DNA from: Chloroflexota bacterium
Lineage (GTDB): Bacteria; Chloroflexota; Limnocylindria; Limnocylindrales; CSP1-4
Assembly (NCBI GenBank): GCA_021814735.1
Contig: JAKAHX010000165.1
Location: forward strand, 1-5,057
Reading direction: 5' to 3'
DNA: 5,057 bases
Shown here: positions 1-5,004 of the stretch, in pieces
Numbering within the stretch: position 1 is the stretch's first letter
Layout: each line of letters starts with the position of its first letter
Translations under genes and position numbers: made by a program
The notes under the pieces: generated by a model
The model's database searches: none
The model's input: the letters and a program-made list of their open reading frames with translations, nothing else
What the model was told of the DNA's origin: nothing

Positions 1-2
1 TC

Positions 3-71
3 CTCAAGGGCGAGAGCTACCGCCTGCGGGGCAAGCGCGAGGAGGTGCTGTCGGGCGCCAAGGAACACTGA
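3..71 (+). CDS. istB: IstB-like ATPase of an IS21-family element, C-terminal fragment
   Basis: Only the last 22 codons are present, in the frame that stops with TGA at 69-71. They read LKGESYRLRGKREEVLSGAKEH. The GxSYRL motif followed by a basic run resembles the C-terminus of IstB-type AAA+ helper ATPases, which partner the IstA DDE transposase and stimulate transposition and target choice. The match is short, but the IS21-like terminal repeats directly downstream support it. The Walker motifs would lie upstream, outside the window, so activity cannot be judged. Confidence 0.65.
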   Translation, partial: LKGESYRLRGKREEVLSGAKEH

Positions 72-75
72 GGGG

Positions 76-112
76 TGTACAGGTTTCAAGCGGCGCTATC
101 TGTTCAGGTTTC
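76..112 (+). repeat. Paired IS21-type terminal direct repeats
   Basis: Two near-identical 12-mers (76-87 and 101-112) differ at one base and share TGT[A/T]CAGGTTTC, with a 25-bp period. They lie between the istB stop and the element tip. In this family such repeats are transposase (IstA) binding sites. Confidence 0.7.
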
Positions 113-126
113 CGGCGACGTTGACA

Positions 127-291
127 AATGGCGCGCTCCTGAGGGTCGAGGACGCCCTCCGGGTCGACCACCCGCTCCCACTTGGAGCGGAAGGCCGCCC
201 GGGCGGCCGCGGTCATGGCTGCCCCGCCATGGCGCGACTGCGCGGTGAGGCCCCCCACGCGGCCCCACGCCGCGCGCTGCTGCGGCGTCAT
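127..291 (-). pseudogene. Small conserved-type protein, 5' part only, truncated by the IS21-family insertion
   Basis: The reading frame starts at ATG 291 and gives 55 native residues, MTPQQRAAWGRVGGL to VDPEGVLDPQERAI, before it runs into the IS tip at 126. It continues open through the IS to position 4, but those residues are insertion sequence read backwards. The pattern of a basic, Ala-rich N-terminal half followed by VDPxGxLxPxER resembles small unnamed proteins of actinobacterial and phage-like loci, which continue with an ARRAxF-type helix. That continuation is missing here. This resemblance is from memory and no function is known. The start overlaps the stop of the upstream Xre-type gene as ATGA (288-291), so the two were probably a translationally coupled pair. 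The native gene is broken; the truncated fusion could still be translated but is unlikely to be functional. Confidence 0.6.
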
Positions 292-506
292 CGCGCGCGG
301 CCCCCGAAGAGGAGCCCCTCGTCCACCCCAAGAGCCGCAGCGGCGCGCCGGCGGAACGCGGGCCAGGGCGCGAGGCGCCCGTGCTCGATCGAGGACAGCA
401 AGCCGGGATTCACGCCGCAGGCCCGCGCGAGCTCACGCCCAGTCATCCCTCGGGCGAGGCGAACCGAGCGAAGCATCGAGTCGGGAGTGGCGCCCGCGCG
501 TGTCAT
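288..506 (-). CDS. Small Xre/Cro-type helix-turn-helix regulator
   Basis: This 72-residue protein is almost entirely one HTH_3-type domain (about residues 12-66). Helix 2 is TGRELARACGV and the recognition helix is NPGLLSSIEHG, with the typical S-x-I-E-x-G-R ending seen in Xre, Cro and SinR-like domains. The tail GVDEGLLFGG matches the usual close of the fold. It is expected to bind DNA as a dimer and regulate its own operon. The start at 506 has no clear Shine-Dalgarno; Met11 at 476 is an alternative that still keeps the whole domain, also without a Shine-Dalgarno. The stop overlaps the next gene's start (ATGA), implying coupling with the small gene that the IS has cut. This layout recalls a toxin-antitoxin or phage-regulator pair, but the partner does not resemble a known toxin, so that role is not claimed. 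Confidence 0.7.
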   Translation of the reverse strand: MTRAGATPDSMLRSVRLARGMTGRELARACGVNPGLLSSIEHGRLAPWPAFRRRAAAALGVDEGLLFGGRAR

Positions 507-597
507 GTGAGCGACACTAGCGGCGTCCCCGTGGCCCCGTTACCGGCTCGCCGGCCTCCCGGTGCGTGGGCTGAGCCGCCTAGTCACCCAACACATG

Positions 598-632
598 GCG
601 CCGAATTAGCAAGACGCGGCGCGGAATTAGCA
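598..632. repeat. Two direct repeats of a 14-mer at 21-bp spacing
   Basis: GCGCCGAATTAGCA (598-611) and GCGCGGAATTAGCA (619-632) differ at one base, and the 21-bp period equals two helical turns. They stand out as AT-rich cores (GAATTAGCA) in GC-rich DNA. They could be tandem operator sites for the neighbouring Xre regulator, arm sites of the recombinase, or the solo end of another IS, since CA at 637-638 follows the second copy much as CA ends the IS21-type tip at 126. On the minus strand each copy also contains CTAATTC, vaguely like a -10 element. Confidence 0.6.
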
Positions 633-664
633 CAACAATGCACCGGCGGCCCGGCCCGATCAGG

Positions 665-687
665 GCTCTTCCGTGCGCACGGAGAGC
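665..687. repeat. Inverted repeat with a 12-bp perfect palindrome at its centre
   Basis: The core CCGTGCGCACGG (671-682) is a perfect palindrome. It is flanked by GCTCT (665-669) and AGAGC (683-687), which also pair if T670 is bulged, giving 11 pairs in total. It sits about 90 bases past the recombinase stop. No T-run follows on either strand, so it is not a standard intrinsic terminator. An operator, a recombination site or an RNA 3'-end hairpin are possible. Confidence 0.5.
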
Positions 688-777
688 GCATGCTTAGGCC
701 GAGACGGCAGGAACAACTCGCCGCCCCCGCGTGGTCAAACGCTCCAATAGGGACGGCCGCGGCATTTGCGATGAACT

Positions 778-1785
778 TCAGTGCGGCCGGTGCGGGAGGT
801 TCGCCAGACGATCGCCGGGGCTGAGGCGCCGCGCCACCTCGCGGGCGCGCTCCGCGGCCGCGGAGGCGCCGTAGCGCTGCACCATGGCGCGGCTCTTCCA
901 GCCCGCCACCTGCATGAGGTCGCCCTCCTGCATGCCGGCGGCGAGCATCTGGTGGGCGTACGTGTGGCGCAGCTGGTGGGGGTGCACGTGGAGCCCCACC
1001 GCCCGCCCTCGGTCGCCGATCATCTGGCGGATCCCGGAATCGGTGAGCCGCCCCTTCAGGCCCAGCCACAGCCAGGGGAGGGCGGCCTGGGGATGGTGCC
1101 GGCGCGACCAGCGCCCCACGTTCAGGTAGCGATCCAGCGCCGCCACGGCGGCGTCGCCGAGCTGGAGGGTCCGCTCCCGGCGGCCCTTGCCGACCACCCG
1201 GAGGCGTCCCTGCTCGAGATCGACGTCGTCGGTGGTCAGCCCAGCCACCTCGCCCAGGCGTGCCCCGGTGTCGATGAAGACCATGAGGATGGCGTGATCG
1301 CGCCGCCCGGCGAAGCTCTTGTCGCGCTCACACACGCCGAGGAGCTGGTCGAGCTCCTTGTCGCGCAGCACGGGGGGCGGCGCCTCCGGCAGGCGCGGCG
1401 GGCGCATGTGGGCCAGGGGGCTCTCCCGGACCTCGCCCTCCTCCTGCAGCCAGCGGAAGAACGCCTGGACGCCCCGGTACCGGTTGTGGGCGGTGGCCGG
1501 CTTCCAGCGCGCGAGCACGGCCTCGATGAACGCCTCGAGGTGCTCACGCCGGATCGCGGCCGGGCTGCGGGGCATGCCCTGCGCGGCGAGGAAGGCGTCG
1601 AGCTGGCGCGCCGAGGTGGTGTAGGTCTCGACGGTGGCCGGGGAGAGGTTGTTGGCCCGGCAACTACGGGCGAAGCTCGGGATCAGTGCGGCGAGTTCGC
1701 TCGATGGGGTAGTATCTGCGCTGCTGCCGACGGCGTCCGACATCACGAAGGTGCTCCTGCTGGTAGTCCCGAACAGACCAAGCAT
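778..1785 (-). CDS. Tyrosine recombinase / phage-type integrase
   Basis: This is a site-specific recombinase that would cut and rejoin DNA through a covalent 3'-phosphotyrosine intermediate. In the 335-residue reading, an N-terminal SAM-like core-binding domain (about 32-116, with [11 protein letters not shown] and [15 protein letters not shown]) precedes the catalytic domain (about 138-318). The full active-site set is visible: R176 (TGARLGE), K200 (GKGRRE), H270 and R273 ([10 protein letters not shown]), W296 in the His/Trp position (AGWKS) and nucleophile Y305 (MVQRYG). Length and domains fit an intact XerC/D-like integrase. Two starts are possible. ATG 1785 has GGAG five bases upstream. 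ATG 1743 (Met15) has AGGAG about ten bases upstream and gives 321 residues. The first 14 residues are not part of the fold, so the shorter form is equally plausible. The gene is divergent from the tRNA-Val gene, whose 5' end lies 76 bp away, which suggests a tRNA-associated mobile element on the left, although no att repeat is visible. Confidence 0.9.
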   Translation of the reverse strand: MLGLFGTTSRSTFVMSDAVGSSADTTPSSELAALIPSFARSCRANNLSPATVETYTTSARQLDAFLAAQGMPRSPAAIRREHLEAFIEAVLARWKPATAHNRYRGVQAFFRWLQEEGEVRESPLAHMRPPRLPEAPPPVLRDKELDQLLGVCERDKSFAGRRDHAILMVFIDTGARLGEVAGLTTDDVDLEQGRLRVVGKGRRERTLQLGDAAVAALDRYLNVGRWSRRHHPQAALPWLWLGLKGRLTDSGIRQMIGDRGRAVGLHVHPHQLRHTYAHQMLAAGMQEGDLMQVAGWKSRAMVQRYGASAAAERAREVARRLSPGDRLANLPHRPH

Positions 1786-1861
1786 GCGCTCTCCAAGCGG
1801 TGAAGGTCAAGCCGGTGGCAGCAGAACTCGCAGGCATGATCTGTCAGCGAGCACGAAACGT
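1786..1861. other. Divergent intergenic region between recombinase and tRNA-Val
   Basis: These 76 bases must hold the tRNA-Val promoter (+) and the recombinase promoter (-), unless transcription enters from further away. CATGAT at 1835-1840 is a weak -10-like match for the tRNA, without a good -35. TTGACC on the minus strand near 1804-1809 resembles a -35 but lies too close to ATG 1785; it would suit only the inner start at 1743. Neither is annotated as a promoter. Confidence 0.4.
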
Positions 1862-1938
1862 GGGCGGTTGGCTCAGTCGGTTAGAGCGCGTGCTTGACAT
1901 GCACGAGGTCACAGGTTCGATTCCTGTACCGCCCACCA
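1862..1938 (+). tRNA. tRNA-Val (anticodon GAC), with encoded CCA
   Basis: The 77-base cloverleaf is complete. The acceptor stem GGGCGGT (1862-1868) pairs with ACCGCCC (1928-1934). The D stem is GCTC/GAGC (1871-1874, 1884-1887) with GG in its loop. The anticodon stem CGTGC/GCACG (1889-1893, 1901-1905) closes the loop TTGACAT, which puts GAC at 1896-1898. The T stem ACAGG/CCTGT (1911-1915, 1923-1927) closes TTCGATT. The discriminator is A1935 and CCA is encoded at 1936-1938. GAC reads the valine codons GUC and GUU. No terminator follows; a T-box leader begins about 12 bases later. Confidence 0.96.
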
Positions 1939-1949
1939 CACACGCAACA

Positions 1950-2187
1950 CGATGAACGGAACCCGCGGACGGCCAGGGAGCCACAGAGAGCCCGGGTCAC
2001 GGGGCTGCGAGCCCGGACGCCAACCCTCTCGTCCGCACCACCCGTGAGCGGCCGGCGAACCGGTCCGGGCGCTGCCCGTTAGCGCAGCCATCGGAGCGCG
2101 TGCACGACGGATCGTGCACGAAGGCGGGTGGAACCGCGGAAGGCACGGCCTTTCGTCCTGTCGGGACGAAGGGCCGTTTTCGTTGCA
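1950..2187 (+). promoter_or_regulatory. T-box riboswitch (threonine type) in the thrS leader
   Basis: This leader senses uncharged tRNA and decides whether transcription continues into thrS. Stem I has a 7-bp helix GCGGACG (1965-1971)/CGTCCGC (2030-2036), an AGAGAG bulge (1985-1990), an apical helix CCGGG/CCCGG (1992-1996, 2012-2016) and a distal loop GCTGCGA (2004-2010) that fits the family consensus GNUGNGA. A lower helix ACGG/CCGT (1956-1959, 2042-2045) encloses a specifier loop with ACC (Thr) at 2037-2039 followed by A. Linker hairpins lie at 2052-2063 and 2069-2085. Stem III is a 9-bp hairpin (2099-2107/2112-2120). The T-box core GGTGGAACCGCG is at 2127-2138. TGGA (2129-2132) would pair with a UCCA tRNA end, which fits a U-discriminator tRNA-Thr and not the adjacent tRNA-Val (A discriminator). 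AAGG (2121-2124) can pair with CCTT (2149-2152) to form the antiterminator, which competes with the terminator. Stem I pairing was done by eye, so its 5' limit is approximate. Confidence 0.92.
2145..2184 (+). terminator. Intrinsic terminator of the thrS T-box
   Basis: Bases 2145-2158 and 2164-2177 form a 14-bp stem with one G-T pair and a five-base loop (2159-2163). TTTTCGTT follows at 2177-2184. The left arm includes CCTT (2149-2152), which is also needed for the antiterminator, so the two structures exclude each other. This points to control at transcription rather than at translation. Confidence 0.92.
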
Positions 2188-2189
2188 GT

Positions 2190-2194
2190 GGAGG
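2190..2194 (+). promoter_or_regulatory. thrS ribosome binding site
   Basis: GGAGG lies six bases before ATG 2201 and just after the terminator. It fixes the start at 2201 rather than at the in-frame ATG 2114, which lies inside the T-box. Confidence 0.85.
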
Positions 2195-2200
2195 TCCGGC

Positions 2201-4078
2201 ATGGGCGAGCACCAGGCGAGTGGGAGCATCGGGGGCACGGTCGACGCGGCGACGGCCCACGCCGACGAGCCGGAGGATCTCGCCCTCGAGGCGCCGACCC
2301 TGGGCTCCGCGGAGGAGCTGCTCGACGCGCACGCCGGCGACGCGCTCGACCCGATGCGCCACTCCGCCGCGCATGTCATGGCCGAGGCCGTCCTGCAGCT
2401 GTTCCCCGATGCGAAGCTGGGGATCGGGCCGGCGATCAAGGACGGCTTCTACTACGACTTCGCCCTCCCGCGCCCCCTCACCCCGGACGACCTGGCGGCC
2501 ATCGAGGAGCGCATGCGTGCGTCGATCGCCGCAGATCACCCCTTCGTCCGGTCCGAGCTGGACCCGGACGCCGGACGGGCGTTCTTCGTCGAACGCGGGC
2601 AGCCGTTCAAGGTGGAGATCCTGGACGATCTTCGCGCCGCCGCGGCGGCGGCGGGCCAGCCCGAACCCGTGGTCTCCACGTACCAGCACGGCGAGTTCAT
2701 CGACCTCTGCCGTGGCCCCCACGTCGCCTCCACCGGGAAGATCGGCCCGTTCCGCCTGCTGGCCGTGGCCGGCGCGTACTGGCGGGGCGACGAGCATCGT
2801 CCGATGCTGCAGCGGATCTACGGGACGGTGTGGGAGACGCAGGAGGAGCTCGACCGCTTCCTCTGGCGGCGCGAGGAGGCGCGTCGCCGCGACCACCGCC
2901 GCCTGGGGGTCCAGCTCGACCTGTTCAGCTTCCACGACGTGAGCCCCGGCTCCGCGTTCTGGCACCCCAAGGGGCAACGCCTGTGGCGCACCCTGGAGAG
3001 CGCCATGCGCGAGCTGCAGGAGCGGCGTGGGTACCAGGAGATCTCCACCCCGGTCCTGGTCTCGAAGCGGCTCTGGGAGCAGTCCGGCCACTGGGGCCAC
3101 TACGCGGAGAACATGTTCCGGCTGCAGATCGAGGACCAGGACTACAGCCTCAAGCCCATGAACTGCCCGGAGAGCACGATCATCTACCGGAGCCGGGTCC
3201 GCTCGTACCGCGACCTGCCGCTCCGGTTGTCCGAGTACGGGCGGCTCCACCGCAACGAGCGCTCGGGAGTGCTCCACGGGCTGACCCGGGTCCGCCAGTT
3301 CGTCCAGGACGACGCGCACCTCTACGTCCGGCCGGACCAGCTCGAGGCGGAGCTGCAGGCGCTGCTCGGCGAGGTGGCGGAGTCCTACGCGTGGTTCGGC
3401 CTCTCGCCGCGCTACTCGTTCGCCACGAAGCCGGACGGCGCCCTGGGCGACCCCGCGCTCTGGGAGCAGGCCGAGACGATCATCCACGACACGCTGGAGC
3501 GCACCGGCGCGCCCTACACGGTCAAGCCCAAGGACGGCACCTTCTACGCCCCCAAGATCGACATCTACATCGAGGACGCACTGGGCCGCGAGTGGCAGAT
3601 GGCCACCATCCAGGTGGACCTGGTGATGCTGCCGGAACGGTTCGACCTGACGTACATCGACGAGCACGGCGAGGCGCGTCGCCCGATGGCGATCCACCGG
3701 GCGATCTACGGCTCGCTCGAGCGGTTCATCGGCATCCTCACCGAGCACTTCGCCGGGGCATTCCCGTTCTGGTGCGCTCCGGTGCAGGCCGTCGTGGTGC
3801 CCATCGCGTCGCGCCACAACGACGCGGCCGCCGAGCTCGCCGCGCTCCTCCGCTCCGGGGGGATCCGCGTGGAGGTGGACGACTCGGACAACCGGATGCA
3901 GAACAAGATCCGGCTGGCCCAGGAGCAGAAGGTCCCCTACATGCTGGTGCTGGGTGACCGCGAGGTGGAGGGCCGGACGGTGGCGGTGCGGACGCGCGCG
4001 GGCGTCCAGGAGCCGCCCGTCGGCTGGGACGCGCTGCTCGGGCGGCTGGTCGAGGAGGCCGCCGCCCGTCGACCGTGA
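2201..4078 (+). CDS. thrS: Threonyl-tRNA synthetase (ThrRS), class II, lacking the TGS domain
   Basis: The 625-residue cytoplasmic enzyme activates threonine with ATP and charges tRNA-Thr. After an acidic, Ala-rich lead of about 50 residues comes the editing (SAD) domain, about 51-235. Its RHSAAH motif (H54, H58) and DLCRGPH motif (D168, C170, H174) are the residues that clear mischarged Ser-tRNA. The catalytic core (about 240-520) shows class II motif 1 (GYQEISTPVLV), motif 2 (RLHRNERSGVLHGLTRVRQF) and motif 3 (GSLERFIGIL, R508). The likely zinc ligands C322, H373 and H499 are all present. The anticodon-binding domain covers about 525-620. The usual N-terminal TGS domain (about 60 residues) is absent. 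The zinc-site motif reads KPMNCPES, not the common KPMNCPGH. The start at 2201 is chosen for its GGAGG and its place after the T-box terminator. Expression should rise when tRNA-Thr is uncharged. infC follows, as in many bacteria. Confidence 0.98.
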   Translation: MGEHQASGSIGGTVDAATAHADEPEDLALEAPTLGSAEELLDAHAGDALDPMRHSAAHVMAEAVLQLFPDAKLGIGPAIKDGFYYDFALPRPLTPDDLAAIEERMRASIAADHPFVRSELDPDAGRAFFVERGQPFKVEILDDLRAAAAAAGQPEPVVSTYQHGEFIDLCRGPHVASTGKIGPFRLLAVAGAYWRGDEHRPMLQRIYGTVWETQEELDRFLWRREEARRRDHRRLGVQLDLFSFHDVSPGSAFWHPKGQRLWRTLESAMRELQERRGYQEISTPVLVSKRLWEQSGHWGHYAENMFRLQIEDQDYSLKPMNCPESTIIYRSRVRSYRDLPLRLSEYGRLHRNERSGVLHGLTRVRQFVQDDAHLYVRPDQLEAELQALLGEVAESYAWFGLSPRYSFATKPDGALGDPALWEQAETIIHDTLERTGAPYTVKPKDGTFYAPKIDIYIEDALGREWQMATIQVDLVMLPERFDLTYIDEHGEARRPMAIHRAIYGSLERFIGILTEHFAGAFPFWCAPVQAVVVPIASRHNDAAAELAALLRSGGIRVEVDDSDNRMQNKIRLAQEQKVPYMLVLGDREVEGRTVAVRTRAGVQEPPVGWDALLGRLVEEAAARRP

Positions 4079-4095
4079 CGGCGGTCCACTCCGGT

Positions 4096-4125
4096 TTGCC
4101 GAGCGTGAAACGTCCGTGCTATAGT
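4096..4125 (+). promoter_or_regulatory. Sigma70-like promoter for infC
   Basis: TTGCCG (4096-4101) and TATAGT (4120-4125) are separated by 18 bp, with transcription expected to start near 4132. The TATAGT stands out in very GC-rich DNA. It would allow infC-rpmI to be expressed apart from the T-box control of thrS. Confidence 0.65.
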
Positions 4126-4202
4126 CCGCCGGGCGACCGGACCGGTCGGGCGCTGTGGCGCTCGACGCGTCGGCCGCCGTTCATTCATACCAGCATCAGC
4201 CG

Positions 4203-4207
4203 AGGGG
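4203..4207 (+). promoter_or_regulatory. infC ribosome binding site that decides a CTG start
   Basis: AGGGG within GAGGGG ends seven bases before CTG 4215. No ATG, GTG or TTG in the infC frame lies at a suitable distance. The next in-frame ATG (4242) is inside the conserved DLRVNQMIR segment. Confidence 0.7.
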
Positions 4208-4214
4208 ATCCAGC

Positions 4215-5000
4215 CTGAGCCGAGACCTGCGCGTCAACCAGATGATCCGCGTGCCCGCCGTGCGGGTAGTGGACGAGGACGGTGCCCAGCTGGGCGTGCT
4301 ACCCACGCACGAGGCGCTCCGGCTCGCGCAGGAACGGGGATACGACCTCGTCGAGGTCGCCCCCATGGCCGTCCCGCCGGTGGTCCGTCTTCTCGATTAC
4401 GGCCAGTACAAGTACGAGGCCGCCAAGAAGGAGAAGGAGGCCCGCCGGCACCAGCGGTCGGTGGACTTCAAGGAGATCCGCCTCAAGCCGAAGATCGGCC
4501 AGGGCGATTTCGACACGAAGGTGCGCCGCGCCATCCAGTTCCTGGAGGACGGTGACCGCGTGAAGGTCGCCTGCCAGTTCCGGGGCCGCGAGCTCACGCA
4601 CGCGAACCTGGGGCGCGATCTGCTCGCGAAGTTCGCCGAGCAGGTCAAGGAGCACGGCTCGGTCGAGCGGCAGCCGCTGCTGGAAGGCAAGTCGATGTCG
4701 ATCGTGATCGCGTCGACCCACAAACCGAAGGCGCAGGCTGGCCAGGCACCGGAGTCCAGGACCGGGACACCGGCGGCCGGGCCGACACCGCCCGAACCGG
4801 CGGCACCCGCGCCCGCCGTCGGCGCACCTGCCGGCCACAAGCCCGCAGGAACCGGCGGCGCAACGACACCGGGCGCCGCAACCGCGACCATCACGCGCAG
4901 CACCACGGGCCGCGCGCCATCGGCCCGGACTTCGACCGCGAGGCCGGCCGTGGCGGACCGCCCCGCCGAGGGGACAGGGCCCGGTTCGGCAGGAGAATGA
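4215..5000 (+). CDS. infC: Translation initiation factor IF-3 with a long C-terminal tail
   Basis: IF-3 binds the 30S subunit, keeps it apart from 50S and checks the start codon and initiator tRNA. From CTG 4215 the protein has 261 residues. The N-domain (about 2-68) opens SRDLRVNQMIRVPAVRVVDEDG and ends with the signature DYGQYKYE. A basic linker (KKEKEARRHQR, about 71-81) follows, and then the C-domain (about 83-171, VDFKEIRLKPKIGQGDFDTK to MSIVIAS). The usual family length is about 170-180. The last 90 residues are a Pro/Ala/Thr/Gly-rich, probably disordered tail. The start is inferred: AGGGG sits seven bases before CTG, and IF-3 proteins commonly begin near (I)SRDLRVN. GTG 4155 would add 20 unconserved residues behind a poor ribosome site. 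A rare start codon is well known for infC (AUU in E. coli), where IF-3 represses its own translation. rpmI starts four bases after the stop. Confidence 0.95.
   Translation: MSRDLRVNQMIRVPAVRVVDEDGAQLGVLPTHEALRLAQERGYDLVEVAPMAVPPVVRLLDYGQYKYEAAKKEKEARRHQRSVDFKEIRLKPKIGQGDFDTKVRRAIQFLEDGDRVKVACQFRGRELTHANLGRDLLAKFAEQVKEHGSVERQPLLEGKSMSIVIASTHKPKAQAGQAPESRTGTPAAGPTPPEPAAPAPAVGAPAGHKPAGTGGATTPGAATATITRSTTGRAPSARTSTARPAVADRPAEGTGPGSAGE
4733..4997 (+). repeat. Low-complexity Pro/Ala/Thr coding stretch at the end of infC
   Basis: The segment codes for the IF-3 tail with runs such as PTPPEPAAPAPAVGAPAG and GGATTPGAATAT, with no recognisable domain. It has few aromatic or hydrophobic residues and scattered Arg/Lys, consistent with a disordered extension. 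Confidence 0.65.
4991..4995 (+). promoter_or_regulatory. rpmI ribosome binding site
   Basis: AGGAG lies within the last codons of infC, nine bases before GTG 5005. This fixes the GTG start and implies coupling with infC translation. Confidence 0.75.
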
Positions 5001-5004
5001 GCAC

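Larger units (their letters stand above)
1..126 (+). mobile_element. Right end of an IS21-family insertion sequence (partial, runs off the window)
   Basis: The stretch holds the tail of an IstB-like reading frame (to 71) followed by a 55-bp non-coding end. That end carries two copies of a 12-base direct repeat, TGTACAGGTTTC at 76-87 and TGTTCAGGTTTC at 101-112, spaced 25 bp apart, and then terminates in TTGACA at 121-126. Read from the outside, the tip is TGTCAACG. IS21-family elements are known to end in TG...CA with multiple internal repeats and to carry istB last, so gene, repeats and tip agree. The boundary at 126 is also supported because a minus-strand gene is interrupted exactly there. 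The other end and any target-site duplication lie outside the window, so the exact border is inferred. Confidence 0.75.
507..777. other. Intergenic stretch in accessory DNA with direct and inverted repeats, no gene seen
   Basis: This 271-base gap separates the stop of the recombinase gene from the start of the Xre gene, both on the minus strand. The open frames crossing it are long only because of the high GC content and have no recognisable protein character. It holds a pair of 21-bp-spaced direct repeats (598-632) and an inverted repeat (665-687), listed separately. The Xre promoter should lie here on the minus strand but no convincing -35/-10 pair was found. Confidence 0.6.
4079..4214 (+). 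promoter_or_regulatory. infC leader region
   Basis: These 136 bases hold the infC promoter, then a dyad CGACCG (4134-4139) / CGGTCG (4143-4148) near the expected transcription start, then about 65 bases to the preferred CTG start. No intrinsic terminator for thrS is seen, so read-through from thrS is possible. GTG at 4155 opens an alternative 20-codon N-terminal extension in the infC frame but has only a weak upstream GGG. Confidence 0.55.

Noticed and set aside
288..506. Toxin-antitoxin interpretation of the Xre gene and its truncated partner
   Set aside because: The layout fits, but the partner fragment does not resemble any toxin family I know and its C-terminal half is missing.
781..1803. 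Long + strand open frame opposite the recombinase
   Set aside because: Its translation is rich in His/Ala/Gly/Arg without any domain, while the minus strand carries every tyrosine recombinase catalytic residue. It is a GC-driven shadow.
1812..1840. Possible tRNA-Val promoter with CATGAT as -10
   Set aside because: No -35 of reasonable quality at 16-19 bp, so it was not annotated.
2099..2120. Stem III hairpin as an independent inverted-repeat operator
   Set aside because: Its position just before the T-box core and the downstream antiterminator explain it as riboswitch stem III.
2114..2200. Upstream ATG that would extend ThrRS by 29 residues
   Set aside because: This segment is T-box and terminator RNA. 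The proper GGAGG precedes ATG 2201, and the extra residues are not protein-like.
1997..3817. 606-codon minus-strand open frame and a 609-codon + frame across thrS
   Set aside because: Both overlap a clear ThrRS with all family motifs. Their products have no recognisable fold and show composition typical of shifted high-GC frames.
4163..4172. CGACGCGTCG palindrome
   Set aside because: Short palindromes of this kind are common by chance in GC-rich DNA, and no nearby signal gives it a role.
4155..4214. GTG start giving IF-3 a 20-residue extension
   Set aside because: Weak ribosome site, unconserved residues, and a much better AGGGG-CTG arrangement at 4203-4217. It stays a possible alternative.
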